64,000 nucleotides of DNA from Planctomycetota bacterium (lineage in GTDB: Bacteria; Planctomycetota; UBA1135; GCA-002686595): NCBI GenBank assembly GCA_026692665.1, contig JAPLOF010000020.1:124001-188000 (forward strand). Direction: 5' to 3'. Shown here one piece after another: positions 18,442 to 27,429 of the stretch. Below the pieces are notes generated by a model, which worked only from the letters and a program-made list of their open reading frames with translations, searched no databases and had not been told where the DNA came from. Position 1 is the stretch's first letter. Every line of letters starts with the position of its first letter. Made by a program: the position numbers and the translations under genes.

Positions 18442-20517
18442 ATGCGCATCCCCCTGATCCTGGCGCTCCTCGCGAGCGCACCCTCGGCCTGGTCGCAGAC
18501 GACCTGGTTCGTGGCGGCCGGCGGTTCGAATCCGGGCACGGGGCTCCCCGGCGATCCGTACTCGAGCATCCAGTTTGCCCTGGCTGCGCCGACCACGGCG
18601 GCGGGGGACACGATCCTCGTCGCGCCCGGGACCTACCTCGAGAGGCTCGACTTCCTGGGCAAGGACGTGCGGGTCGCGGGCGTCGGCGACGCGACGCGGA
18701 CGTTGCTCGTGGGCGGCGCTGGCGGCAGCGTCGTCACGTTCCGTACGGGCGAGAGCGCGGCGGCCGTTCTCGAGAACTTCACGATCCAGGGCGGGCTCGC
18801 CAGCGGACCGGTTCCGGACACGCGCGGCGGCGGGATCCGGATCGAGAACGCGTCGCCGACGATCCTGCGCTGCGAGATCACCGGCAATCGCGCGCACCGC
18901 GGCGGCGGCGTCGCCATCGAGAACGGGTCGCCCACGTTCGTCGAGTGCGGGATCACGTACAACACGATCACGCCCGGCGGGACGGCCGACACGTTCGGAG
19001 CCGGCGTGTACGCCGGGATCGGGGCGCAGCCCCGCTTCACGGACTGCCGCATCGACCGCAACGACTACGGCCAGTCCACCGCGAACCTCTACGGCGGCGG
19101 AGCGTGCGGTGGCGGGACGTACCTGCGCTGCACGTTCTTCTTCAACACGGCCTTCGAAGGCGCGGGCGTCCATGCCGATCAGCGCGCGCCGCGGCTCGTC
19201 GACTGCTTCGTGCGCCGCAACGCGACCGGGAACGCCGCGGGCGGATGCGGGGTCGGGGCTGGAGTCCGCGGGCCGGCGCTGTGCGAGGACACGACGTTCC
19301 TCAAGAACCGCGGCTGCTCCGAGGGCGGCGCGGCGTACCTGTGCACGCTCGTGCGCTGCTCCCTGAACGAGAACGAGGTGCGCGCCGTGGGGGGCATGCC
19401 CGCGCTCGGCGGCGGCGCCTCGCGCTGTGACATGACGGAGTGCACGCTCCTCGAGAACTTCGCGCGCGGCGTGCTGCCCCTCGATTCGGGCGTGGCGTCG
19501 GGGGGCGGCGGCTCCTACGAAGGGACGGCGACGGATTGTCTCTACCTCGACAACGTCGCCGAGCGCGGGAACGGTGGCGGCGCTCGACTCACGCGGCTCC
19601 TACGCTGCGAGCTCAGTGCCAACGCGGCCCTGCCCGTCGATCCCGGGCAGGTCGCGCTCGGCGGGGGCGCATACGAGGGCGAGCTCACGTCGTGCGACGT
19701 GTGGGGCAACCGGGCCACGTCGGGGGGCGGCTGCGCCGGCTCCCGACTCGATCGCTGCACGGTCGTCGACAACGAGGCCGTGCTCTCGGGAGGCGGCTTC
19801 GCGGAGACGACGGCGGTCGCGACGATCCGCAACTCGATCCTGCGCGACAACCGGCCCGACCAGATCCGGGCCGTGCTGCAGGCGCCCCTCGTCGCGTACA
19901 GCGATGTCGCGGGCGGATGGCCGGGCCTGGGCAATTTCGACGCGGATCCGCAGTTCTTCGCGCCGATGACGGACGACCACCGCCTGAAGGCGGGCTCGCC
20001 GTGCATCGACGCGGGCGATCCGGCGGTCTTCGATCCCGATGGTTCGCGCTGCGACGTCGGCGCGTACCCGTACGACCCGAGCTGGTGCGGCGAACCGCGC
20101 ACGTGGTGCGAGGGCAAGACGAACTCGCAGGGTTGCGTGCCCGGCCTCGACGTGCAGGGCTCGACCGCGCTGAGCGGGCCGGACGACCTGCGCATCGTGG
20201 CCAGCGAGTTCGTGAACTGGACGAGCGGTCGCGCCTGCTGGTCCACGGGTGCGGCGCAGCTGCCTTTCCAGGGCGGCACCCTGTGTCTCGCGAGCCCGAT
20301 CCAGCGCGGCCGCGTCGCTTCGACGGGCGGCAACGACCTGCCCCTGCGCGATTGCAGCGGATCCCTGCGGATCGACGTCACGCACTCCTGGCTCGCGGCG
20401 AACGGATACGGCCCGGGGACGACGCTCTACTTCCAGTTCGTGGCGCGCGACCGGCTGAACGCGGACGGCACCGGGTACTCGCTGTCGAACGCGGTCGAGC
20501 TGACGATTTGCCCCTGA
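18442..20517 (+). CDS. Secreted right-handed beta-helix protein with choice-of-anchor Q-like region and C-terminal module
   Basis: 691 residues. Signal peptide MRIPLILALLASAPSAWSQ is followed by TTWFVAAGGSNPGTG, a start typical of Pmp-like parallel beta-helix proteins. Many short Gly-rich rungs follow (GGGVAIENGSPTFVECGI, GGGACGGGTYLRCTFF, GGGARLTRLLRCELS). The helix ends in SPCIDAGDPAVFDPDGSRCDVGAYPY, as in choice-of-anchor Q proteins. From about residue 555 there is a Cys variant of the shared C-terminal module: CEGKTNSQGC, PFQGGTLCLASPIQRGR, then FQFVARD...SNAVELTICP. Likely a surface or extracellular, carbohydrate- or adhesion-related protein; no enzyme motif is seen. Confidence 0.9.
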   Translation: MRIPLILALLASAPSAWSQTTWFVAAGGSNPGTGLPGDPYSSIQFALAAPTTAAGDTILVAPGTYLERLDFLGKDVRVAGVGDATRTLLVGGAGGSVVTFRTGESAAAVLENFTIQGGLASGPVPDTRGGGIRIENASPTILRCEITGNRAHRGGGVAIENGSPTFVECGITYNTITPGGTADTFGAGVYAGIGAQPRFTDCRIDRNDYGQSTANLYGGGACGGGTYLRCTFFFNTAFEGAGVHADQRAPRLVDCFVRRNATGNAAGGCGVGAGVRGPALCEDTTFLKNRGCSEGGAAYLCTLVRCSLNENEVRAVGGMPALGGGASRCDMTECTLLENFARGVLPLDSGVASGGGGSYEGTATDCLYLDNVAERGNGGGARLTRLLRCELSANAALPVDPGQVALGGGAYEGELTSCDVWGNRATSGGGCAGSRLDRCTVVDNEAVLSGGGFAETTAVATIRNSILRDNRPDQIRAVLQAPLVAYSDVAGGWPGLGNFDADPQFFAPMTDDHRLKAGSPCIDAGDPAVFDPDGSRCDVGAYPYDPSWCGEPRTWCEGKTNSQGCVPGLDVQGSTALSGPDDLRIVASEFVNWTSGRACWSTGAAQLPFQGGTLCLASPIQRGRVASTGGNDLPLRDCSGSLRIDVTHSWLAANGYGPGTTLYFQFVARDRLNADGTGYSLSNAVELTICP

Positions 20518-20602
20518 GGGGGCGTCGCAGTCCGAGCGGGAACCTCGCGCTCGCGTCGCGTCCTGAAGGTCGCAGCGCGGTCCGCAACCGCTCCCGTGCC
20601 AC

Positions 20603-21397
20603 TCACACGCGCAGCAACCCGTTCGCAATCGAGACCGCTCGCCCCGCGACCGAGACGCGGTCGCCGCGGTGCTCCACGCGCACGATGCCGCCGCGGCGGC
20701 TCGCCTGGAATCCGACGAGCCGCGCGCGACCGAAGCGCGCCGACCACCACGGCGCCAGGGTGCAGTGCGCCGCGCCGGTCACCGGGTCCTCGTCGACACC
20801 TACTGCCGGCGCGAAGTAGCGCGACACGAAGTCGTAGCGGTCGTCGCTCGAGCGCGCGGTGGCGATCACGCCCTGGCCGCCGAAGGCACGGACGGCGGCG
20901 AGGTCGGGGTGCAGCGCACGCACTTCGGCCTCGCTGGCGAATTCCGCGAGCCAGTCCTGGTCGCTCTTCCCCGCCCGGATCGGGAGCGCACCGAGCGCGG
21001 CCGAGAGCGCGTCCGACACCTCCCGCTCCTCGGCCGGGATCGCGGGCAGGTCGAGCTCGATCCAGTCCCCATCGCGACGCGCCTCGAGCGCGCCGGAGAG
21101 GGTGTGGAACCGCAGTCGCGGCGCCGTCTCCATCCGGGCTTCGCTCCACAGGACGTGGGCCGTCGCGAGCGTCGCGTGTCCGCACAGCGGCACCTCGATC
21201 GCCGACGTGAACCAGCGCAGGTCGTACTCGCCGGCGCCGCGCGGGATCACGAACGCGGTCTCGGACAGGTTCATCTCCCGCGCGATCGAGAGCATCCACG
21301 CCGGCTCGCGCGGCGCGGTCAAGAGCACGACCGCGGCGGGGTTCCCGGCGAAGGGACGATCCGTGAACGCGTCGACGAGGCAGTAGGGGAGTTCCAT
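20603..21397 (-). CDS. PhzF family isomerase-like protein
   Basis: 264 residues, the usual length. It begins with the family signature VDAFTDRPFAGNPAAVV. The proposed catalytic Glu is Glu46 in MNLSETAFVI. The second half repeats the fold with FGGQGVIATARS and the DEDPVTGAAHCTLAPWW motif. PhzF proteins are two-domain diaminopimelate-epimerase-like enzymes. Some act in phenazine synthesis, but most have unknown small-molecule substrates, and no phenazine genes are nearby. It lies 4 bases downstream of the S51-like gene on the same strand and may be co-transcribed with it. Confidence 0.92.
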   Translation of the reverse strand: MELPYCLVDAFTDRPFAGNPAAVVLLTAPREPAWMLSIAREMNLSETAFVIPRGAGEYDLRWFTSAIEVPLCGHATLATAHVLWSEARMETAPRLRFHTLSGALEARRDGDWIELDLPAIPAEEREVSDALSAALGALPIRAGKSDQDWLAEFASEAEVRALHPDLAAVRAFGGQGVIATARSSDDRYDFVSRYFAPAVGVDEDPVTGAAHCTLAPWWSARFGRARLVGFQASRRGGIVRVEHRGDRVSVAGRAVSIANGLLRV

Positions 21398-21401
21398 GGT
21401 C

Positions 21402-23183
21402 CTACTCGGCGTGGAGCACCCGCAGCGCGTTCGAGAGCGCCGTGTTGAAGCCGTCGTTCAGGGCCCCGTTCCGATACCAGGCCTGGTAGGTGCGTCGCGT
21501 GCCGGTCAGGTTCGGTGCGACCGGCAGGAGCCACGTGCGGGACCCGGTTCCATCGAGGAACTGGATGCCGACGCGCGTGATCGAGCCTCCGACGTAGAGC
21601 GTTCCGCCCTGGAACGGGGTCGAGGCCTCGTTCGGACCGAAGAACAGCAGCGCTCCGACTCCCGGCACTCCGTCGCGCACGGTGATCGCGAAGTCGTTCG
21701 AGCTCGGGGAAGGCGTGCCGGCCGACTCGAGGAACGCACGCCGCCCCAGCGAGTTCACCTTGCCTTGGCCGAAGGGCGCTGCCCAGCGGCTCGCATGCGC
21801 GACCGCGTCGTAGGCCATCCCGCGCCGCAGCAACGAGAGGGTCGCGCCTTCGAGCGCAACCGATTGACGCGGCCCCGCCGAACCTCCGCTCGAGACGTAC
21901 GTCGATTGCGCGGTCGATACCACGCCGCGAGCGTCGAGCACGACCAGCGAACTCTCGGTGCCCGACGCGGGATCCACGTTCACGAAGCCCGCGGACGTCG
22001 TGCTGACCCGCGTCGGATTGTCCAGGTAGAGCGCCAACCACGCCGGGTTCTGGGCCAGCAGGAGCTGAGCACCGCCCATGCGGTTCTCGTCGAACGTGGT
22101 GTCGTTCCACACGCGGGTGGCGACCACGGTGGAGAGCAGCTCGTTGGTGCCGTCGATCACCTGCAGCGCGCCCTGGAACAGGGCCAGCGAGTTGCCGCCA
22201 TCGTTCGTGCTCAGGTCGCCGCGGTTCGCGTCGCCTGCGAGGTTTCCAGCGAGGGAAGTCGCCGTGAAGGACGGGTCCGCGCCCGGCGCCGGGGCCAGAG
22301 TCGCATTCGCGGGCCGCGCGACGACGGTCCGCGTCGAGAGGTCGTACACGTAGCCCTCGGTGAGCTGCACGTGCGCGAGGCCCGTGATCGCCGGCGGCTG
22401 GCCGGCGATCAGCAACTGCCGCGTCGCGCCCGTGCGGTGGACGATCGTCACCGCGCCCTCGCCGCGCACTTCCGCCAGGCCGTTCGGATCGATGCACAGC
22501 GCGGTCGAGTCGTCGACGCCCACGCCGATCAGGTCGAGCCCCGAGTCCTTCCACAGGCGCGATACGAAGACCGGCAGACGCCCGAGGCGCGCGCGCTCCG
22601 TGAAGTGCGTGTCGAAGATCACTCCGTCCTGCAGCTGCAGGAAGTCGGCGGTGAACGTCGTGTACGTGTTGTAGGGGTTCGCGAGCGTCTCGTACGGGAA
22701 CACCGATCCGTTGCGCGCGTCGTAGATCAGGTCGCCCAGGATCGCGCAGCCGGCGCTGGTGCCACCGACCACGCCGCCGTTCGCGTACACGCTGCGGATC
22801 GCCTGCTCGGCCAGGGTCCCGCGCCAGGTCGAGATGTACTGCCACTGGTCGCCGCCGCGGATCCACACGACGGAAGCCGAGGCGATCTGCGACTGGACCG
22901 CCGGCGAGTTCGCGTTGGCGGCGGTGACCGCGAGGTTCGTCGCCGAGCTCGCGCCCAGCGCCAGGAACGCGTTCGCCGCGGCGGCGTCCGAGCCCGAGGT
23001 CCCGAGGATCACGACGGGGCCGCCGCCACCCTTCTGAACCATCCAGCCGAACACGCTCGCTCCCCAGCCGTTCGGGGTCGGCGCGCCGCCGCCCTCGGCA
23101 CAGATCCAGCCGTTGGCGGAGGCCGGGCCGGCCAGGGCCGTCAGGGTCAGGACACCGGCGAGAATCGACGCGGTCTTGCGCAT
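21402..23183 (-). CDS. Secreted cyanophycinase-like (peptidase S51) protein with C-terminal module
   Basis: 593 residues from ATG 23183. The signal peptide (MRKTASILAGVLTLTALAGPASA) is followed by an S51 fold. The nucleophile Ser is in GGTSAGCAILGD (near 143), preceded by WIRGGDQW and GPVVILGTSGSDAA. Cyanophycinases are serine peptidases that cut beta-linked aspartyl peptides; extracellular forms exist. Residues about 350-460 have no clear match. The C-terminus carries a Cys-free version of the shared module (FAITVRDGVPGVGALLFFG, PFQGGTLYVGGSITRVG, YQAWYRNG...LSNALRVLH). TATCCT lies 6 bases before the ATG, so the mRNA is probably leaderless. Confidence 0.85.
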   Translation of the reverse strand: MRKTASILAGVLTLTALAGPASANGWICAEGGGAPTPNGWGASVFGWMVQKGGGGPVVILGTSGSDAAAANAFLALGASSATNLAVTAANANSPAVQSQIASASVVWIRGGDQWQYISTWRGTLAEQAIRSVYANGGVVGGTSAGCAILGDLIYDARNGSVFPYETLANPYNTYTTFTADFLQLQDGVIFDTHFTERARLGRLPVFVSRLWKDSGLDLIGVGVDDSTALCIDPNGLAEVRGEGAVTIVHRTGATRQLLIAGQPPAITGLAHVQLTEGYVYDLSTRTVVARPANATLAPAPGADPSFTATSLAGNLAGDANRGDLSTNDGGNSLALFQGALQVIDGTNELLSTVVATRVWNDTTFDENRMGGAQLLLAQNPAWLALYLDNPTRVSTTSAGFVNVDPASGTESSLVVLDARGVVSTAQSTYVSSGGSAGPRQSVALEGATLSLLRRGMAYDAVAHASRWAAPFGQGKVNSLGRRAFLESAGTPSPSSNDFAITVRDGVPGVGALLFFGPNEASTPFQGGTLYVGGSITRVGIQFLDGTGSRTWLLPVAPNLTGTRRTYQAWYRNGALNDGFNTALSNALRVLHAE

Positions 23184-23189
23184 TTCCAG

Positions 23190-23195
23190 AGGATA
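23190..23195 (-). promoter_or_regulatory. -10-like hexamer TATCCT (leaderless)
   Basis: Read on the minus strand, TATCCT ends 6 bases before the ATG of the S51-like gene. Confidence 0.45.
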
Positions 23196-23282
23196 CCTCG
23201 TCTGCCATCCGGCGGGCCAGGACACGCGCTTCTGGAGCGCCGTTCCCCGCGTGGCGAGCACGGCGTAGTCTCCGCCGGCCCG

Positions 23283-24761
23283 ATGTTGACCGAAGCCCTG
23301 CAGCGCCTCGCGCGGCACTCCGCGATCTATGCGGCGGGGCCGGCGCTCCAGAAGCTCGTCGGGTTCCTGCTGCTGCCGTTCGTCACCGCGACGATCGGAG
23401 GTGCGGCGCAGTACGGCGTCGTCGAGATGGGCGGCGTCACGCTCGCCATCGCCGCGCAGGTGCTGGGCGTGAACCTCCTGCACGGCATGACGCGTTTCCA
23501 TGCCGAGGCCAAGGACGTGCGCGAGCGGGGCGAGGTCGTGTCGACGACGCTCTGGATCCTGGCCGTGACGACGGGCGCCGCCGCCGTGCTCGCGCTGCTG
23601 TTCCCGGAGATCGCGTCGCTGGTCCTGGTGGGCACCCGCGGCGAGACGAAGGCGGCGATGGTCGTGTTCGCGATCCTCTTCGCGCAGACCGTCGGTCAGG
23701 TCGGCCTCCGCTGGCTGCAGGCCAACGAGCGCTCGGGCACGTACGTCGCGATCACCACCGGCAAGACGGCGCTCGAAGTCGGGCTGAAGGTCGCGCTGCT
23801 CCTGGCCGGCATTGGCTCGCTCGGCGCGCTGCTGAGCGTGCTCGGTGGCGAGGCGGTCGTCGCCGTCGCGCTCACGGTCGTCGTCGCCGTGAAGCTCGGC
23901 CTGCGTTTCAGCCCCGCGATCGCGAAGCGCCTGGCGCTGTACTCCCTGCCGCTGATCGGCTCGGGGCTCTTCATGTTCGTGTTGCACCAGGCCGACCGCT
24001 GGTTCGTCCAGCGGTTGCACGGCGAGGCGGCGGTCGGCGTGTACGGCGTCGGCTACAAGCTCGGCGCGATGGGCAACGCCGTCGTGCTCGAGGCGTTCGG
24101 CCTGATCTGGTTCCCGTTCGTGTTCGCGATCGCGAGCGAGGACGAGGCCCGCCTCGTGTGCCGCAAGGTCGCCACCTACGCGTCGGCCGGCTTCGCGTTC
24201 CTGACGCTCGGCCTGGCCCTGTTCGCGGACGAGATCGTGCGCCTCATGGCGTCGGCGGAGTACGCCGATGCCGCGCGGACTCTCCCCGTCATCGCGTTCG
24301 GGTACCTCTTCTGGGCGCTCTTCCAGGTGCTGCACACGACCTTCTACCTGCGGAAGCGCACGGGGCACGTCGCCTGGCTCGTGGGCGGCGCGGCGCTCCT
24401 GAACCTCGCGCTGAACGCCATCCTCGTGCCCGCGCACGGCGGCCTCGGCGCGGCCTGGGCCACGCTCGCCTCCTTCGCGGCGCTCGCGATCGCGACCTGG
24501 ATCACGGCCGAGCGGCTGTGGCCGGTCGGCTTCGAGGCCGGGCGCATCGCGGCGCCGATCGGCCTCGCCGGGGCCCTGGCCTGGGGCGCGACACGAGTTC
24601 CGGCGGACGGCCCCCTCTTCTGGACCGTGGGTGCGAAGATCGTGCTGCTTCTGGCGTTCCCGGTCGTGCTCGTGTGTGGCGGCTTCCTGGATCGAGCCGA
24701 AAAAGCCAAGATCAAGACCCTCCTGGCGGACGTCCGTCGGCCGCGCTCCGGCGCGCGCTGA
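23283..24761 (+). CDS. Oligosaccharide/polysaccharide flippase (MOP superfamily, Wzx-like)
   Basis: 492 residues with 12-14 hydrophobic helices, starting AIYAAGPALQKLVGFLLLPFV, the usual first helix of Wzx/RfbX flippases. A further family region is SLPLIGSGLFMFVLHQADRWFVQ. Such proteins move lipid-linked glycans across the inner membrane. The next gene on the same strand encodes a CDP-alcohol phosphatidyltransferase, consistent with lipid or lipid-linked glycan assembly. TAGTCT at 23266-23271 ends 11 bases before the ATG. Confidence 0.9.
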   Translation: MLTEALQRLARHSAIYAAGPALQKLVGFLLLPFVTATIGGAAQYGVVEMGGVTLAIAAQVLGVNLLHGMTRFHAEAKDVRERGEVVSTTLWILAVTTGAAAVLALLFPEIASLVLVGTRGETKAAMVVFAILFAQTVGQVGLRWLQANERSGTYVAITTGKTALEVGLKVALLLAGIGSLGALLSVLGGEAVVAVALTVVVAVKLGLRFSPAIAKRLALYSLPLIGSGLFMFVLHQADRWFVQRLHGEAAVGVYGVGYKLGAMGNAVVLEAFGLIWFPFVFAIASEDEARLVCRKVATYASAGFAFLTLGLALFADEIVRLMASAEYADAARTLPVIAFGYLFWALFQVLHTTFYLRKRTGHVAWLVGGAALLNLALNAILVPAHGGLGAAWATLASFAALAIATWITAERLWPVGFEAGRIAAPIGLAGALAWGATRVPADGPLFWTVGAKIVLLLAFPVVLVCGGFLDRAEKAKIKTLLADVRRPRSGAR

Positions 24762-24791
24762 CCGTCGCGGGATCGGGTGCCCCCCCCCCGA

Positions 24792-25667
24792 ATGGTCGAG
24801 TCGATCCACGAGCTCCGCAAGAAGGTCCAGGAACCCGTCCGCGCGTACAACGACGTCGCCGGGGTCCTGGTGGGGGACCGCGTTTCGATCCACGTGACGC
24901 GCGCGTTCCTCGCGCTGGGGCTCTCGCCCGACGTGGGCACGATCGGGATGCTCGTCTGCGGCCTCGCCGGCAGTGCCTGTCTGCCCTTCGGCGGCGGCTG
25001 GGCCGTCCTCGGGTTCGCGCTGGTCTTCGTCTACTACGTCCTCGACTGCGTAGACGGGGAGGTCGCGCGCTACCGCCAGGTCGAGAAGCTCGAGTGGGGG
25101 TTCCACGACTTCCTGTTCCACCTGTACGTGAAGTCGGCCTTCTTCACGTGCCTCGGCGTCTACGCGGTGCTCGAGACGGGCCGCTGGTGGGCCTTCGCGT
25201 TCGCCCTGGCGGCGCTCCTCGCCACGATCTTCGGCAAGGCTCTCTACGACGCGGCGCTCGTCCTCACGGCGCGCTACGTGCTGATGCGGACGACGGCGGA
25301 GCGCGCGCGTTTCACGCGCGAGGTCCTCGCCGGCTCGGATCCAGCCGAGATGGAGCGCGACGGCGACCTGCCGGGCGAGCAGCAGCCGTTCACCTTCGGC
25401 CGCGTGCCGGGCCTGGCGCGCGCCGTCCTCACGAACTTCGACCTCTCGATCCTGTGGTTCCTCGCCGCGGCCGTGATCGACCTGTTCCGCGTCCCGATGA
25501 TCGTCGGCGGCGTCACGTTCGACCTGAAGTGCGCCCTCTTGGCCTTCTACGGCGTGGTCCTGCCGCTCGACTTCCTCGATCGGCTCTACACCTACCACCG
25601 GACGCAGGGCTTCCAGCGCGACGCGCGGCGCCTCGTCCGACGCGCGCACCACTTCCGGGCGAAGTGA
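24792..25667 (+). CDS. CDP-alcohol phosphatidyltransferase family protein with variant active site
   Basis: 291 residues from ATG 24792; an in-frame GTG at 24777 lies before a run of ten C and would add only Met and three Pro and an Arg. The active-site motif DxxDGxxAR is present as DCVDGEVAR (Asp85, Asp88, Arg93). Asp106 matches the third Asp, but the fourth, usually the catalytic base, is His110, and the conserved Gly is shifted by one. Several hydrophobic helices follow, with an insert of about 40 charged residues near 190-210. The family transfers phosphoalcohols from CDP-alcohols to make phospholipids. The alcohol here is unknown. Confidence 0.85.
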   Translation: MVESIHELRKKVQEPVRAYNDVAGVLVGDRVSIHVTRAFLALGLSPDVGTIGMLVCGLAGSACLPFGGGWAVLGFALVFVYYVLDCVDGEVARYRQVEKLEWGFHDFLFHLYVKSAFFTCLGVYAVLETGRWWAFAFALAALLATIFGKALYDAALVLTARYVLMRTTAERARFTREVLAGSDPAEMERDGDLPGEQQPFTFGRVPGLARAVLTNFDLSILWFLAAAVIDLFRVPMIVGGVTFDLKCALLAFYGVVLPLDFLDRLYTYHRTQGFQRDARRLVRRAHHFRAK

Positions 25668-25670
25668 GCT

Positions 25671-26306
25671 TCAGCGGCCCGGTGCTCGCAACAGCGAGAG
25701 CACTTCGCGCCGCGCGGCATCGTCGGTCTCGTAGAGCCCGCGCGCGGCCATCGTCACCATGGTGCTCTCGGGCTGGTTCGTGCCGCGCACGCGCATGCAG
25801 AAGTGCTCGGACTCGACCACGACGAGCACGCCGCGGGTCCCGAGGTTGTCCACGAGCGCATCCGCGACCTGCGCCGTCAAGCGCTCCTGGACCTGCAAGC
25901 GGCGGGCGAAGGTCTCGACGGTGCGTGCGAGCTTCGAGAGCCCGACCACGCGACCCTCGGGCAGGTAGGCGACGTGCGCGCGCCCCACGAAGGGCAGCAT
26001 GTGGTGCTCGCACAGGGACGAGAAGCGGATGTCGCGCAGGAGAACGAGCCCGCTCGCGGCCTCGTCGAACGTCCGTGCCAGGTGCAGCGCGGGATCGACC
26101 TGGCGGCCCGCGAGCACCTCGCGGTACATCCGCGCGACGCGCGACGGCGTGTCGCGCAGTCCTTCGCGGTCCGGATCCTCGCCGAGCGCGAGCAGCAGCT
26201 CGCGCACCGCTGCTCGCGCGCGCGGCAGGTCGACCACCTCGGGCTGGAGGCGCTCGCAGGCTTCGAGTTCGTGGTCGTGCGCGTGGCTGTCGAGGATGGC
26301 GATCAT
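25671..26306 (-). CDS. folE: GTP cyclohydrolase I (FolE)
   Basis: 211 residues from ATG 26306. Family core is complete: DTPSRVARMYREVLAG, zinc and catalytic site FSSLCEHHMLPFVGRAHVAYLP, VVGLSKLARTVETFARRLQVQERL, and the second zinc Cys in ESEHFCMRVRG. It converts GTP to 7,8-dihydroneopterin triphosphate, the first step of folate or pterin synthesis and also of queuosine synthesis, a possible link to the transporter at 15260. It is divergent from the MerR-like gene, with 133 bases between starts. Longer in-frame starts upstream give a Arg-rich extension unlike the family. Confidence 0.96.
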   Translation of the reverse strand: MIAILDSHAHDHELEACERLQPEVVDLPRARAAVRELLLALGEDPDREGLRDTPSRVARMYREVLAGRQVDPALHLARTFDEAASGLVLLRDIRFSSLCEHHMLPFVGRAHVAYLPEGRVVGLSKLARTVETFARRLQVQERLTAQVADALVDNLGTRGVLVVVESEHFCMRVRGTNQPESTMVTMAARGLYETDDAARREVLSLLRAPGR

Positions 26307-26439
26307 GCCGGTCTCGGGGGTGGGGTCGAGTCGGGAGCGGAGAGAGTTCTCCGGAAAGGAGGCCGAGCGTGCATCCCGGCCGATGGCGGCTTCGAACACC
26401 CGGCCGGGTCGGATTCGCTCGAACCGCTCACTCGACGCC

Positions 26440-27315
26440 ATGCACCCCCCCCTCACCACACGTCAGGTCGCCTTCGTCCTCGGCATCAGCGAGGCCTCCC
26501 TCAAGCGCTGGTGCGACCGGGGCGTCCTGCCCTCCGCGCGCACGGTCGGTGGCCATCGCCGGCTTCCCGTGCACGGCGTCGTGGAGTTCGCGCGCAGCCG
26601 CGGGTTCCCGCTGGCCCACCCCGAGGTCCTCGGCCTGCCGCCTCAGGCCGGACGCGGCCACGCGGTGGTGGACCGCGGGCGTCTCGACTTGCGTCGCGCT
26701 CTCCTCGCCGGCGACGAGGAGGTGTTCCGCCGTCTGGCCTTCGACCCGTGGCTCGCCGGACAACCTCTGGCCGAGGTGCTCGAGCGCGGCGTCGTTCCGG
26801 CACTGGACGGGCTCGGACTCGACGTCCTCCACGGCGTCGCGGAGATCTACCAGGAGCGCCGCGCCATCGAGATCTGCCTGCGTTTCCTGCACGAAGTGCG
26901 CGGGCTCCTGCCGCCGCCGGCCGATGACGCGCCGCTCGCGATCGGGGGGTCCGCCGAGCACGATCCCTACCTGCTCCCCGCCGCCATGGTGGACCTGTGC
27001 CTGCGCGAAGCCGGCTGGCGCACGCAGGCGCTCGGGATCGGCATCCCGCTCTCGAGCCTGTGCGCGGCGGTCGAGGCGGTTCGCCCCGACCTGTTCTGGC
27101 TGTCGGTCTCGGCCGCCCCGGATCGCGAGGCGCTCGTCGCGGGCTGGGCGGAACTCCAGGAGCGGGCCGTCGCCCTCGGGACAGCCACCGTGGTCGGCGG
27201 ACGGGCCCTCGACGCCGCGCTGCGCCCGCGGATGGCGGCCACGGCCATGCCGATCGGTCTGTCGGGACTGCAGGCCTGGGTCCGGGAACTCGGTCCGAGC
27301 CGTATCCCGGGGTGA
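26440..27315 (+). CDS. MerR-like HTH regulator with degenerate B12-binding-like domain
   Basis: 291 residues. Residues about 5-60 form a MerR-like winged helix (TTRQVAFVLGISEASLKRWCDRG, TVGGHRRLP). The middle (about 80-160) resembles the four-helix cap that precedes B12-binding domains. The C-terminal half resembles a Rossmann-type B12-binding domain (AAMVDLCLREAGWRTQALGIGIP, LFWLSVSAAP, ALGTATVVGGRAL). The cobalamin motif DxHxxG is not kept: the equivalent stretch is SAEHDPYLL, with a His but no Gly. It may therefore bind another ligand or none. It could regulate folE from their common intergenic region; this is inference from layout. Confidence 0.8.
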   Translation: MHPPLTTRQVAFVLGISEASLKRWCDRGVLPSARTVGGHRRLPVHGVVEFARSRGFPLAHPEVLGLPPQAGRGHAVVDRGRLDLRRALLAGDEEVFRRLAFDPWLAGQPLAEVLERGVVPALDGLGLDVLHGVAEIYQERRAIEICLRFLHEVRGLLPPPADDAPLAIGGSAEHDPYLLPAAMVDLCLREAGWRTQALGIGIPLSSLCAAVEAVRPDLFWLSVSAAPDREALVAGWAELQERAVALGTATVVGGRALDAALRPRMAATAMPIGLSGLQAWVRELGPSRIPG

Positions 27316-27429
27316 CTTGCGGGAAGGGGGCTTGCCACCGTGGGGGACCTGGGTACAGTCCATCCGGGTCCGTGAATCCCTCCGGCCCCCCTCACCCCTC
27401 TGCGTTTCGCCCGCGGGCACCCTCCAGCC

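Noticed and set aside
20603-21397. Phenazine biosynthesis locus
   Set aside because: Only a PhzF-family protein is present; most members are unrelated to phenazine and no other phz gene is nearby.
24780-24789. Run of ten C as a phase-variable tract
   Set aside because: It lies before the preferred ATG 24792 and would only be coding if GTG 24777 were used; no second tract or alternative frame supports switching.
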